From JADFQT01 sp965216025 (GTDB taxonomy: Bacteria > Chloroflexota > Dehalococcoidia > Lucifugimonadales > UBA3495): 64,000 bases of DNA. The position numbers and the translations under genes were made by a program. The notes beneath the pieces were generated by a model. It saw only the letters and a list, made by a program, of their open reading frames with translations. It did no database searches and was not told where the DNA came from. The stretch's first letter is position 1; each line of letters begins with the position of its first letter. Below are positions 1 to 8,968 of this stretch, piece by piece. The DNA lies in the NCBI GenBank assembly GCA_965216025.1, contig CBDCEX010000014.1, forward strand, positions 248,001 to 312,000, given 5' to 3'.

Positions 1-811
1 GACGCAGGAAGTATCGTTCGCTGGGAGTGCTGAAGGTCCAAACATAGCCGTTGCTCCCGTCCTGGCGCCAGCCGGTTTCGTCGCCCTGCACCACGGGACT
101 GGCGCGGACTTGCTCGAGCACCTCTCGCACCGCCGTCTCAGCCTGACGGGCTACTCCATGGACGGCCTGGACGATGGCACCAACACTCAGGTGCAACTGA
201 TGGACGGTCTCCAGGTACCATTGGATGATTCTTATGGGCAACCGTCCCTCCTCCCGCAGGGTCACCATCAGGCTTACCAGATTGACCCCCAGGCGCTGCT
301 GGCCCAGAACCACCCCCTGCAGGGCCTCTTTGGGCAGCCGGCGCCGCTGGCATACCGGACAGATGCGGGCTACCAGGGCGTGCTCGGTCACTTCTACCGG
401 AGCCACCGGTAGCTCAATGACTTCCCGAGTTCGCTGTACCCATCCGCCGTTCAGGTGAGTCCCGCAGTCGGGACAGACCGCCACGGCATGCTCCACCCGC
501 CGGGTAGGAGTCATGCGCTGGCGGGCGAAGCCATGGCGGCGCGGCTTTCTGGGCTCCTTTTTCTCCGGCGCTTGCCGGCTGGAGTGCGGCTGATTACCCG
601 GCATCCCCGACGACCCGCGCCGGTTGGGACGGGATTCCAGAACCCCAATCCGCCTTTGCAAATCGGCAATGACTGCCCGCTGGCCGGCAATTATCTCCAG
701 CAGAGTTTCGCGACTCGCCGCGTTCAGGTCTAGTTCAGTGTCCACCTCCCTGGTATGCCACAACTCCCCCGGCCATGCCAGCGTTTTCCCAACGGCTTTG
801 AGCCAATTCAC
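1..811 (-). CDS. IS66 transposase, N-terminal part (partial)
   Basis: This is the N-terminal portion of a DDE transposase of the IS66 family, identical in protein to the copy at 28532-29932. Visible parts are an N-terminal helical (leucine-rich) segment, a basic linker, and the IS66 zinc-binding region with two CxxC pairs (CPDC and CPVC). The first catalytic motif GDETGW falls close to the window edge. Start is taken as GTG at 811, just behind a GAGG sequence. The C-terminal DDE residues are outside the window. Confidence 0.85.
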   Translation of the reverse strand, partial: MNWLKAVGKTLAWPGELWHTREVDTELDLNAASRETLLEIIAGQRAVIADLQRRIGVLESRPNRRGSSGMPGNQPHSSRQAPEKKEPRKPRRHGFARQRMTPTRRVEHAVAVCPDCGTHLNGGWVQRTREVIELPVAPVEVTEHALVARICPVCQRRRLPKEALQGVVLGQQRLGVNLVSLMVTLREEGRLPIRIIQWYLETVHQLHLSVGAIVQAVHGVARQAETAVREVLEQVRASPVVQGDETGWRQDGSNGYVWTFSTPSERYFLR

Positions 812-833
812 CTCATCAAGTCTGAACAGTTAC
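1..833 (-). mobile_element. IS66-family element, partial copy cut by window edge
   Basis: This stretch matches 29122-29954 base for base except for one difference (C at 788, T at 29909), which is synonymous in the transposase. It is therefore the transposase-start end of the same IS66 element that is complete at 28524-29954. The terminal inverted repeat ends at 833 (plus strand ...CTGAACAGTTAC). The transposase reads leftward from a GTG at 811 and leaves the window at base 1, so only about 270 N-terminal residues are present. The host sequence resumes at 834 inside a protein-kinase reading frame, so the insertion truncated that gene. The other end and the target duplication lie outside the window. 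Confidence 0.9.
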
Positions 834-1297
834 CGAAAAAGGTCTATCTAACCCACGACACCCTGTTGGACCGGGAGGTGGCTTTCGCCCTGATCAAGAC
901 TGAGGGCATGGCTTGGGCCTCCCGTACCCGCATCACCCGAGAGGCCCAAGCCATGGGGCGGCTCGGCTCCCACTCTCACATCATCACTGTATTCGACCTG
1001 GGGGAGCACGAGGGCCGACTCTACATGGTTACGGAGCTGATGGGCGGCGGCGACGTGGAAAGGGTAATCGAAGTTGCTGCCGACCATCGTCTGACCCTAG
1101 AACAGGCTATCAACATCGCTCGGGAGACCTGCCGGGGGCTGGAGTTCGCCCACAGTCGCAGCATTGTCCATCGAGATTTGAAGCCAGGCAACGTATGGCT
1201 GACCGGGGATGGTGTAGCCAAGATAGGCGACTTCGGTCTGGTCGTTGCCGCCGAACGATCTCGGTTGACTACCGAAGGAATGATGGTGGGCACAGTC
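834..1297 (+). pseudogene. Ser/Thr protein kinase fragment
   Basis: This is the remnant of a Hanks-type serine/threonine kinase. The frame shows the ATP-anchoring lysine region (VAFALIK), the catalytic loop HRDLKPGNVW and the DFG motif (GDFGLV), followed by an activation-loop start ending MVGTV. The glycine-rich loop is missing because IS66 sits directly upstream (ends at 833). Everything after the activation loop is missing because the sequence switches at about 1290-1300 into a CNNM/CorC reading frame. There is no start codon of its own and no substrate-binding lobe, so it cannot be a working kinase. Kinases of this type in Chloroflexota are often joined to large regulatory domains, but nothing of that kind is visible here. 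Confidence 0.85.
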
Positions 1298-1848
1298 ATA
1301 CCAGGTTTCCGGTATTCGAGGGCTCTATGGAGAATGTGGTTGGGGTCCTTTCTAACAAGGATGTGGTAGTGGCCATGGGTGAGGGGCGACTTCAACCGGG
1401 GGATAAGGTAACCGGCTTCTTACTGACGGCTTTCTTCGTGCCCGAAACCAAAACCATCAGCAGCACGTTTGCCGAAATGCAGCGTAACGGATATGGAATG
1501 GTCTCGACCGTGGACGAATTCGGCGGTATTACTGGTCTGGCTACCTTGATGCAGCTTTTGGAAGTTATCGTAGGGGCGGTGGCCGACGAGGGCACCGCCC
1601 CTGAAGAGCTTTATACCAAAATTGGCGAAAACACCTACTCTTTTGACGCGGGTATTGGTATTACCGAGATAAACGAGGAGTTGCAATTGAATTTGCCGGA
1701 AGGAGAGTATCAAACCGTGGCCGGATTTCTCCTGTCCCAGCTGGGCTATATTCTTGAGCGAGCAGAGATAGTCGATTACGGCGCGCTGAGGTTCATCATC
1801 AGGAAGATGGACGGCGTTAGGATAGAAACCGTGGAGGTGATTCGGTAG
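1292..1848 (+). pseudogene. CNNM/CorC-type protein, C-terminal fragment
   Basis: The frame starting in HTRFPVFEGSMENVVGV and ending at a stop at 1848 aligns well with the C-terminal half of the CNNM/CorC protein at 54068-55350. It contains the second half of the CBS pair (VDEFGGITGLAT) and the CorC/HlyC domain (LNLPEGEYQTVAGFLL). The membrane CNNM domain and the first CBS half are missing. The upstream sequence is instead a protein-kinase fragment in a different frame, joined within a few bases near 1290-1300. There is no start codon or ribosome binding site, so this is a broken paralogue, joined to the kinase by recombination or by misassembly. Confidence 0.85.
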
Positions 1849-2159
1849 GAATCCCCTAACCCAACAGTTACCGGATGCCGCCATTCCAGCCAATTCGTCG
1901 GCCAAGATGGTCGACTCCGAAAGGGGAGAAAGCGTTAGATTTCGTTACCAGGCCCCCCGAAAGGGGGCAATTGGGTTTTTCAACACCTTGCAGCAACTGG
2001 AATCACCATGAAATGTGGGCGACACTGGATCTGGACGTCCTGGGTACACTGAGTTACATTATTGTATGAGTTCCTGATTGTACCAGCCACGGGCAACCTC
2101 TTCTGGCGGGCGTTTTCGGAACTGAGTCCAGCGTAACCTAAGGGAAGGAGCGGCTATCC
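1849..2159. other. Intergenic, no gene recognised
   Basis: About 310 bases with no convincing reading frame. The only element I can point to is the ribosome binding site GGAAGGAG at about 2143-2150 in front of the next gene. Confidence 0.6.
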
Positions 2160-3581
2160 GTGGAGCAGGTTCGGTTTTGTCATATTTGTGGCCACCACAA
2201 CCCGGTGGACGGAGGCTCCCGGTGCGCCAATTGCTGGCTATCCCTGAGACGAGCCACTACCTTACCTCTAGATGAAGCGGAAAGACTAACCAGGCAACGG
2301 CGTTTCGGTTACTTGAGGGTCCGCCTGCTGCGCCGGGGTCTGCTGATGGCGGTCCTGCTGCCGCTGGCTTTATGGTGGGTCGTGGCCAAAAACGATCTGG
2401 GACCGCTGATCTGGCCGCCGCCGGCGGCGACCACGGACTGGAACGCCACCACCAGTATGGAAGCCTGGCCTCAATTCCGCAGGACCAGCCAAAACACTGG
2501 ATATACCGCCGATGCGGTTCCGGCTCCCAAAACGATATCGTGGACCTTCGAAACATCCAAACCACTGCTGGCATCCCCAGCCGTGGTGGACAACCGGGTG
2601 TATCTGGCTACCGAGGACGGCCGCACTGTAGCTTTAGACCGTTTTACCGGCGCGACGGTCTGGGAATACCAGACCGGGTTTCCCTCCAGCTCCACTCCAG
2701 CGGTGGCGGGCGATCTGGTGTTCACGGCCATCCGCCCCGGGGTTGTGACGGCGCTGGAGCAAAACACCGGGGCTCCGCGCTGGGAGCAAGACCTCCATCA
2801 GCCGATCCTGGCTTCGCCAATGATAGCCGATGGAACTCTGTACATCGGTGCCTCGGACAGCAACTTATACGCCCTGGATGCCGCTACCGGGCAGCTACGC
2901 TGGTCCTTTGATGCTGCCGATTGGATTACCTCCGCAGTAGCTTATTTCGAAGGGAACCTGGTAGTTACCTCTCAGGATCATAACCTGCGGGTTGTCGGGG
3001 CCAAGTCGGGTCGGCAACGGCTTATTTACGATACTGGGCGGGGCCGGCCCAGTCCCGGTGGCGCGGCGATTCAGGGAGACGTCGCCTATTTTGGCTCCTA
3101 CGGCGGTCGAGTATGGGCGGTCAACCGTCAGGCCAGAACTTATCCTTTCGAGCGCGATCTCCTGTTCTGGCAGTCTACCTTGTACGTTTGGGGAATGCTG
3201 ACCAAGGTCCCGGTGCAAAAAGGTAGTATTTGGGCAACAAATATTGGTGGAGATATTCCTTATCCTCCCGCATTATCCCGAGACACGGTCTATGCGGCCA
3301 ACATCCAGGGCAAGGTGGCAGCCTTGGATGCCGCCACCGGCGACGAACGCTGGTCCACGGTGCTGGATTCAAAAATCACGGCGCCGCCTACCGTCGCGGG
3401 AAACACAGTATTGATCGGCGCCGAAAGCGGGCAGGTATTCGGCCTGAATGCCACCACTGGCATCGTTCAGTGGAATTTCCAAACCGGGGGCAAAATCACC
3501 GGCAGCCCAGTGGTGGTGGGAAGAACTATCTTTGTGGCCTCTCACGATGGGAAGCTCTATGCCCTGACCGGCGATCAGTAG
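2160..3581 (+). CDS. PQQ-type beta-propeller protein with N-terminal zinc ribbon and membrane anchor
   Basis: This 473-residue protein starts with a zinc ribbon (CHICG...CANC, residues about 8-26). One membrane segment follows at about 59-76 (LLMAVLLPLALWWVV), then an outer-face region of PQQ-like beta-propeller blades from about 110 to the end. Repeated blade motifs are of the form VYLATEDGRTVALDRFTG, LYALDAATGQLRW and VAALDAATGDERW. Such repeats are shared by BamB-like scaffolds and PQQ dehydrogenases. No dehydrogenase active-site residues can be identified, so an assembly or scaffold role is more likely, and the ligand is unknown. The start is GTG at 2160, about nine bases after GGAAGGAG. 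The gene stands alone. Confidence 0.8.
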   Translation: MEQVRFCHICGHHNPVDGGSRCANCWLSLRRATTLPLDEAERLTRQRRFGYLRVRLLRRGLLMAVLLPLALWWVVAKNDLGPLIWPPPAATTDWNATTSMEAWPQFRRTSQNTGYTADAVPAPKTISWTFETSKPLLASPAVVDNRVYLATEDGRTVALDRFTGATVWEYQTGFPSSSTPAVAGDLVFTAIRPGVVTALEQNTGAPRWEQDLHQPILASPMIADGTLYIGASDSNLYALDAATGQLRWSFDAADWITSAVAYFEGNLVVTSQDHNLRVVGAKSGRQRLIYDTGRGRPSPGGAAIQGDVAYFGSYGGRVWAVNRQARTYPFERDLLFWQSTLYVWGMLTKVPVQKGSIWATNIGGDIPYPPALSRDTVYAANIQGKVAALDAATGDERWSTVLDSKITAPPTVAGNTVLIGAESGQVFGLNATTGIVQWNFQTGGKITGSPVVVGRTIFVASHDGKLYALTGDQ

Positions 3582-3884
3582 GCTTGCTGTATCGGGGCGA
3601 ACCAATACCCATCTTCAGGTTCTCCCCTTCTCCGCCAATTCATTTTTGCCGCCGCAATCAGTTGACAAGGGCCATATTGATAGTCTATATTACCCCAAAA
3701 TCCAATCCATCCTATGTCCCAATCGTAAAAAATCAGCTTTGCGTATGGCGAAAAGCGGACAATTGATAACGGATGGCGTAGCCTTTAGGCCAATGGGATT
3801 ATCGAAAGGGCACAGGTCGCGCTACAAACCCGATAATGGCGGCTCCCAAACATCGAAATTCGGCTAACTGGAAGTGGAGGTCTA
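3582..3884. other. Intergenic before the ABC importer
   Basis: About 300 bases without a recognisable gene. It is AT-richer than its surroundings and probably holds the promoter of the solute-binding protein. A GGAGG ribosome binding site lies just before the ATG at 3885. I could not fix a convincing -35/-10 pair. Confidence 0.5.
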
Positions 3885-5717
3885 ATGAAGGTGTCTAAGC
3901 TGTTCAAGAACCCCAGCGTCCTAATCTTCTTACCATTATTGATGGTCCTCTTTTTCGCCGTAGCCTGCGGCTCGGCCGCTGAACCCCAAACTATTGAAGT
4001 TATTAAAGAAGTAGAGGTCATCAAGGAAGTAGAGGTCATTAAGGAAGTAGAGGTCGTCAAAGAAGTAGTGAAGGAGGTGACGGTGTTCGCCACGCCAGTA
4101 CCCCGTATGATGGAAGGGGCGCCGGACTGGGTGAGCATCGGGGCCGACCACCACTACAACGGGAACTTCAGGTTTGTGCATACCACCGGCCCCGGCTTCT
4201 TGGACATGCACTACGGCGCCAGCGCCTCCAGCACCTTGACCCCCTCTGGCAAGCGGTTCAACCAGCTCTTGATGTATGACCCCACCAGCCCCAAGCAGAT
4301 CATCGGCGACCTGGCGAAGAGCTGGGAGGTGAAGGATGACGGCAATACCTTCATTTTCCACCTCCAAGATGCCACCTGGCACGACGGCACTACGGTTACC
4401 GCCGACGACATCATCTTTAGCCTGGACCGGATGGCCCAGGAGGGCGTGACCCGGGGCCGGGTGCCGGCCATCCGGACGTTTTACGAGCGCGGGACCGCCA
4501 CGGAGATAGACGAGAAGACGGTGAAGATGCCGCTCAAGTTCCCCTCAGCCACGGCTCTGGGCTGGCTGGCGGTGGACTACTTCGCCATGTACCCCAGAGC
4601 GCTGGAGAACGTAAGCCAGGATGACTTCAACTGCTGCTTCGAAAACTCCTACGGCTCCGGCCCCTGGATCCAAACGGAGTGGAAGAAGGGGGACTCCTAC
4701 AGTTACGACCGGTACGACAACTACTTCAAGAACCCTCAGCCCTATGCCGACGGCCTGAAGGTATTCATCATCAAAGACTACGCCCGGCGCCTGGCCACCC
4801 TGAAGACCAGGCAGGTCATAGGCATGCTTTACATGTCGGGCAGCTGGTTGCCTGAAGACATGCTTCAGATACAGAAGGAAACCAACGGCGGGATGCGGTT
4901 CGCGAAAACGGCGGTTGGCTCCACCACGCCCATGTTTATGAACTTCTCCCAGCCCCCCTTGGACGACGTCCGGGTGCGCAAGGCCATTTACCTCGCCCTG
5001 GACCGCCAGGAAATCTCCGACCTGGCCACCGTGGGCACCGGCGTCGCCGGTTCCTTCTTCCCGCCCGGGTACGCCAACACCTTCGAGGACATAGCCAAAC
5101 TGCCCGGCTTCCGGACACAGAACGGTGTCAAGCACCCCGATGACGTGGCTGAGGCTAAAAAGCTGATGACGGAGGCGGGCTTCCCCGACGGCTTTGACCT
5201 GACCTTTAATGTAAGCCACAACAAGGCTTCTAGGACCGCCGCCGAGGTGATAGCCTCCCAGTTGAAGGCGAGCCTCAACATTGAAGTAGAGATCCATTCC
5301 TCTGACACGGCCACCTACTATCAAAAATTGCGGGACGGCACCAACGATCTCAGCGCCGGCGGCACCGGGCTCTACTTTAAAGACCCGGAAGTTATACTGT
5401 CCCAGTTTTTCCTCCAGGATACCTTGCGAAACCCCCATAACTGGGAGCACCCCAGGATCACCGAGCTGATAGACCTCCAGGCGAGGGAGCTGGACCCCGA
5501 GGTCCGCCGGGGGATGTACCAAGAGATGGTGGATATCCTTCACCAGGGAGAGGGCCACTACGTTCCTCTATTTTGGGTCAACCGGTACGGGTCCTATGAC
5601 TATCGGTTGCAGAACTTCCAGCCACCCTACCACCCCCACACCATCTGGAGGTGGGACCACGTGTGGTGGGACACTAATGCGAAGAACTTAGGCCCGGATG
5701 GGCCGCCCCTGGAATGA
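3885..5717 (+). CDS. ABC-transporter solute-binding lipoprotein, peptide/nickel type (SBP_bac_5)
   Basis: This 610-residue extracytoplasmic binding protein has a lipoprotein signal: basic start, hydrophobic stretch, and lipobox VAC with the lipidated cysteine at residue 28. A charged linker of VIKEVE repeats (about residues 35-65) follows and probably spaces the binding domain from the membrane. From about residue 90 the protein is a family 5 solute-binding protein, with the segments LAKSWEVKDDGNTFIFHL, DATWHDGTTVTADDIIFSLDR and VRKAIYLALDRQEI. The ligand is probably an oligopeptide or a similar small compound, but it cannot be read from the sequence. Two permease genes follow in the same direction, separated by two hairpins that could reduce read-through. 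Strong GGAGG before the ATG. Confidence 0.92.
   Translation: MKVSKLFKNPSVLIFLPLLMVLFFAVACGSAAEPQTIEVIKEVEVIKEVEVIKEVEVVKEVVKEVTVFATPVPRMMEGAPDWVSIGADHHYNGNFRFVHTTGPGFLDMHYGASASSTLTPSGKRFNQLLMYDPTSPKQIIGDLAKSWEVKDDGNTFIFHLQDATWHDGTTVTADDIIFSLDRMAQEGVTRGRVPAIRTFYERGTATEIDEKTVKMPLKFPSATALGWLAVDYFAMYPRALENVSQDDFNCCFENSYGSGPWIQTEWKKGDSYSYDRYDNYFKNPQPYADGLKVFIIKDYARRLATLKTRQVIGMLYMSGSWLPEDMLQIQKETNGGMRFAKTAVGSTTPMFMNFSQPPLDDVRVRKAIYLALDRQEISDLATVGTGVAGSFFPPGYANTFEDIAKLPGFRTQNGVKHPDDVAEAKKLMTEAGFPDGFDLTFNVSHNKASRTAAEVIASQLKASLNIEVEIHSSDTATYYQKLRDGTNDLSAGGTGLYFKDPEVILSQFFLQDTLRNPHNWEHPRITELIDLQARELDPEVRRGMYQEMVDILHQGEGHYVPLFWVNRYGSYDYRLQNFQPPYHPHTIWRWDHVWWDTNAKNLGPDGPPLE
3996..4070 (+). repeat. 18-bp tandem repeat coding the VIKEVE linker
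   Basis: About four imperfect copies of an 18-base unit (GAAGTAGAGGTCATCAAG and variants) encode consecutive EVEVIK blocks right after the lipobox of the binding protein. Copies differ at third positions. Such linkers are common in Chloroflexota binding lipoproteins, which is one of the taxonomic hints in this window. Confidence 0.85.
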
Positions 5718-5730
5718 TGGCTTATCAGAA

Positions 5731-5753
5731 TCGGGGGGATTGATCCCCCCGGC
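5731..5753. terminator. Hairpin after the binding-protein gene
   Basis: GGGGGGAT and ATCCCCCC are separated by two bases, 14 bases past the stop of the binding-protein gene. There is no T-run, so it may act as a 3'-end stabiliser or attenuator and not as a full intrinsic terminator. It would allow more binding protein than permease to be made. Confidence 0.5.
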
Positions 5754-5767
5754 CTCTGCCTAACCAA

Positions 5768-5799
5768 TCGTAGGGGCACGGCATGCCGTGCCCCTACGA
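5768..5799. repeat. 32-bp perfect palindrome (REP-like)
   Basis: TCGTAGGGGCACGGCA is followed directly by its exact reverse complement, giving a 32-base perfect palindrome between the binding-protein gene and the first permease gene. This motif type (GTAGGGGCAC...) is a familiar dispersed palindrome in several bacterial phyla. No second copy was noticed in this window. Confidence 0.85.
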
Positions 5800-5886
5800 A
5801 GCACCAGGTGTCGCCAGCCCGGTACTTGTCAGACCCGGGTTACCAGCCCCTATGCGGCGGCCTAAAACTGTTACTGCTGGAGAGGA

Positions 5887-6849
5887 GTGGTGAAAGCGTA
5901 CGCGGTGAAGAGGGTTGGCCTCTTCATACCTACTATGTTCCTGACCACGGTGCTGGTGTTCGTCCTCTTCTTCCTGGTGCCCGGGGACGCCGCCCTTTTC
6001 ATACTGACCGGAGAAGAAGGAGCCGGGGCGGTTACGGATGCGGACCTGGACCAACTAAGGGAAGAATTGGGGTTGAACCGGCCGATACACGTCCAGTACG
6101 GGAGCTGGGTGTGGGGCGTCCTGCGGGGCGACTTGGGAACCTCCATCTGGTTTAAGACACCCGTTGTAGATGAGCTGAAGGACAAGTTCGCGGTTACCCT
6201 GCAGCTGTCGGTGATGGCCATCGTGATGGCCTTCGTAGTCGCGGTGCCCCTGGGGATGCTCTCCGCAGTAAGGCAAGACACCTGGCCCGACTACCTGAGC
6301 CGGAGCTTTACCCTCTTCGGGATAGCCTTGCCCACTTTCTGGCTGGCCATCCTCATCATTTACGCCTTGGCCTACGGGTTCGACTGGCTACCCCCCCTGG
6401 GCTACGCCACCCTCTGGGAAAACCCGCTCCTGAACCTGGAGCAGCTGATATTTCCGGCTTTCGCCATCGCCTTCCACGACTTGGCTTTTACCGCCCGGGT
6501 CACCCGGTCCTCCATGCTGGAGGTGCTGCGGGAGGACTACGTGAGGACGGCCCGGGCCAAGGGGCTTGGGGAAATAGTGGTTCTGGGGCGGCACGCCCTG
6601 AAGAACGCAATCCTGCCCGTCCTGACCGTCTCGGGCTACCAGTTCGCCCGCCTGCTGGGTGGGACGATAATCGTCGAGACCGTCTTCGTCGTTCCCGGCC
6701 TGGGGGCTTTCGTGATAGAGAGCATCCTCCACCGGGACTTTGTAGTGCTCCAGGCGGTAATCCTGCTCACCGCGGCAGTGGTGCTGACCCTGAACCTGTT
6801 TATTGACCTGTTATACGCCGTCCTCGATCCCAGGATTCGTTACAGCTAA
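5887..6849 (+). CDS. ABC-transporter permease, DppB/OppB type
   Basis: This 320-residue inner-membrane permease has about six membrane segments, starting RVGLFIPTMFLTTVLVFVLFFLV near the N-terminus. The conserved cytoplasmic loop that docks with the ATPase (EDYVRTARAKGLGEIVVLGRHALKN) is present in the C-terminal half, so the protein looks complete. The start is one of two adjacent GTG codons (5887 or 5890) behind GGAGAGG; 5890 has the better spacing. It forms an operon with the next permease and presumably works with the binding protein at 3885. The ATPase genes usually found after such pairs (DppD/DppF) are absent here. Confidence 0.92.
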   Translation: MVKAYAVKRVGLFIPTMFLTTVLVFVLFFLVPGDAALFILTGEEGAGAVTDADLDQLREELGLNRPIHVQYGSWVWGVLRGDLGTSIWFKTPVVDELKDKFAVTLQLSVMAIVMAFVVAVPLGMLSAVRQDTWPDYLSRSFTLFGIALPTFWLAILIIYALAYGFDWLPPLGYATLWENPLLNLEQLIFPAFAIAFHDLAFTARVTRSSMLEVLREDYVRTARAKGLGEIVVLGRHALKNAILPVLTVSGYQFARLLGGTIIVETVFVVPGLGAFVIESILHRDFVVLQAVILLTAAVVLTLNLFIDLLYAVLDPRIRYS

Positions 6850-6897
6850 GCAGCCTTCCTGGAGCGGCGTCCCTAGCCTTTTTGAGGAGCCAAGAGC

Positions 6898-7836
6898 ATG
6901 ATCGACCGGGAGACCCCCGAAGAAGCGCGAGCCCTACCTGCCCTTAGAACCGGTGTGATGGCTCCAGCGGTTGGCGCGGCCCATAGGCTGTCCCGCTTTG
7001 CGCGCACCAAGCCCTTGGGGGCTGTAGGTGGCGCCATAACCGTCCTCCTCATCCTGATGGCCCTGCTGGCCAACGTCGTTGCCCCCTATGGCGCGAAGGA
7101 ACCTGCCAACCCCGAGGGTTCCCGGAGGTTTGATTTCGCCCACTTGCCGCCCCAGGCAGGCTACCCAATGGGTACCGACCACGCAGCCCGGGATGTGATG
7201 AGCCGCATAATCTACGGGTCCCGTATCTCTCTTTTGATCGGCTTCGGCAGCGTATTGACTGGTGTATCTTTGGCATTCGCCCTGGCCGTGGTAATCAGCT
7301 ACGCCGGAGGCTGGATTGACCTCTCCTTCCAGCGCCTGGTGGACGCCATGATAGCCCTGCCCGGCCTGATCATCGCCCTGGCCATCGTGGCGGTGCTGGG
7401 CTCCTCCTTGCAAAACGTTATGATCGCCATCATTGTCGGGATGCTGGCGCCGGTGGTCCGCACCGTCCGTTCCCAGGTGTTGTCTCTGAAAGAACTGGAC
7501 TATGTGCTGGCGGCCCGGGCCATAGGCGCCTCGTCCAAGCGCATCGTTTTCCGGCACATCGCTCCCAACTGTTTGGCCATCGTCCTGGTGGTGGGCACCT
7601 ATTATTTGGGAGCCGCTATTCTCATTGAGGCTTCCCTCAGCTTCCTGGGGGTGGGCGTCCCGCCGGACGTGCCCAGTTGGGGTGGGATGCTGAAAAGGGC
7701 CGCTGAGGAGCACGTCAGAACGGCCCCCTGGGTCGCCATGTTCCCCGGTCTGGCCATTTTCATCGTGGTGTTCGGGTTCAACCTCTTGGGCGACGCCATG
7801 CGGGACGTTTTCGACCCCAAGCTGCGGGGGCGCTAA
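6898..7836 (+). CDS. ABC-transporter permease, DppC/OppC type
   Basis: This 312-residue second permease is encoded 48 bases after the first, with GAGGAG before its ATG. A short cytoplasmic N-terminus precedes the first membrane segment (GGAITVLLILMALLANVV, about residues 42-60), the usual arrangement in DppC. The ATPase-docking loop LDYVLAARAIGASSKRIVFRHI and the C-terminal signature SLSFLGVGVPPDVPSWGGML are intact. The gene is followed by more than 1 kb without a recognisable gene, so the two ATPases must be encoded elsewhere or have been lost. Confidence 0.92.
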   Translation: MIDRETPEEARALPALRTGVMAPAVGAAHRLSRFARTKPLGAVGGAITVLLILMALLANVVAPYGAKEPANPEGSRRFDFAHLPPQAGYPMGTDHAARDVMSRIIYGSRISLLIGFGSVLTGVSLAFALAVVISYAGGWIDLSFQRLVDAMIALPGLIIALAIVAVLGSSLQNVMIAIIVGMLAPVVRTVRSQVLSLKELDYVLAARAIGASSKRIVFRHIAPNCLAIVLVVGTYYLGAAILIEASLSFLGVGVPPDVPSWGGMLKRAAEEHVRTAPWVAMFPGLAIFIVVFGFNLLGDAMRDVFDPKLRGR

Positions 7837-8753
7837 CGACTCCTCGCGATTTGAAGACCAAATATGCCGCCAACCGAGCTGGCGCCAAGCCGGGCAGGTT
7901 GGCGGCGCTACAAGACACCAGCTACTGAAGCGAGACGGCCGCAAGATTCTATCCTGAGCCTGTAGGGATATCCTGATTCCAGAGCACCGGGGCTTTCGTT
8001 AGACGAAAGCCATTTCTGGCGCCTTTTCCCACTTCACAGAGGTCCTAGTTGTGCCTCATGCCATCTCGGCCGGTACCGGTTTCCGGACCGACCGGATGCT
8101 GATTGAGAGCGGAGCAGTGCTTCTCCACCACTCCGCTAGCAGCCGAGCAAACCCCGCACTACTATTCCGGGGCACTTCCCATCGCGGAGCGGGACCTTTC
8201 CTGTCGGCCCATCCAACGACACGATGAGGCTATCCACCGCAATGCCCAGCTTCAGGTGTACTAGATGCCGGGCTGGAAAAAAGAGGCGGCCAACCCCTTC
8301 CCAATCGTAAAAGTTCTGGGAAGCTAGGAAAAATGGTGGGCGGCAAAATGGGGGCGGGTAATCAGCTACGAAAAATGGGGGAAGGTGGTGGTGCCGAGGG
8401 ACAGACTCAAGAGCCGTCGTCCCGACACGGACCATTGTATCTGCTAGCGGCATTTTTAGTATACTACCCTAGGGCGAAAATGTAACTAGAATCTTTTTTT
8501 GTAATGTCCTGTCCCTAAGAGTTGTCGGCAAACTCTCCTACCTGACTCAGGTAGGGGTAGTCCACAGAGGGAAATCTTCGCAAATCAGGAAGGGAACTAG
8601 GCAAGTGGGAAATCCTCCCTGCCATGAGAGTCCCGTACAGCCCCCTTATCGTCCTACCTGAGTGATCCCCCTACCACAGTTATCCTCCACATCGTTAAAT
8701 TAAGCGGCCCCCACCTATCCTTTCCAACATCAGAGTTGTTAAATAGTTGAGGA
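7837..8753. other. Gene-poor region
   Basis: Nothing recognisable is encoded in about 900 bases. A 105-codon frame on the minus strand (8136-8453) has proline- and phenylalanine-rich composition and no family resemblance. A short hairpin lies at about 8538-8556 (CCTACCTGA/CTCAGGTAGG). The region looks like decayed sequence. Confidence 0.5.
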
Positions 8754-8877
8754 ATGCCCGGTAGCGAATCGCTCGTGTGGGGCGCCCTGGAAACGGCCGA
8801 AGTACGATGAATCGCAGAGATTCATTCTGGAAACGGGACCGGAGTACGACGAAACCACGCTTCGACCTACCGGGCAT
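8754..8877. other. Structured inverted/direct repeat element, possible RNA
   Basis: A perfect 11-base inverted repeat (ATGCCCGGTAG at 8754-8764, CTACCGGGCAT at 8867-8877) encloses a central hairpin with a 7-base stem (ATGAATC 8807-8813, GATTCAT 8819-8825) and a 5-base loop. On each side of the central hairpin lies one copy of a direct repeat starting CTGGAAACGG (8787-8796 and 8827-8836) and continuing CGRAGTACGAYGAA. The layout resembles a multi-branched RNA or a recombination site. I could not match it to a hammerhead core, a tRNA or an integron attC site. Function unknown. Confidence 0.45.
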
Positions 8878-8968
8878 CTTCCTTTAACCCAATTGCCCTC
8901 TGCCAACCCCGAAAACACTGACACTTCCCCATGGTCCTCCTGTACGGCCCGGGCTAGCCTAGATAACT

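Noticed and set aside
3996..4070. CRISPR-like short repeats
   Set aside because: The 18-bp units are back-to-back with no spacers and encode a protein linker. No CRISPR array or cas gene was seen in the window.
4545..5558. A 337-codon minus-strand frame opposite the binding-protein gene
   Set aside because: High-GC antisense shadow; the plus-strand product is a well-formed family 5 binding protein with a lipoprotein signal.
8136..8453. A 105-codon minus-strand frame in the gene-poor region
   Set aside because: Composition rich in Pro, Phe and His, no family resemblance and no ribosome binding site; regarded as chance.
8754..8877. Possible integron attC site or hammerhead ribozyme
   Set aside because: The flanking GTTAAAT and TTTAAC are in the wrong order for an attC site, and the conserved hammerhead core (CUGAUGA...GAAA) is not present. 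Kept only as an unknown structured element.
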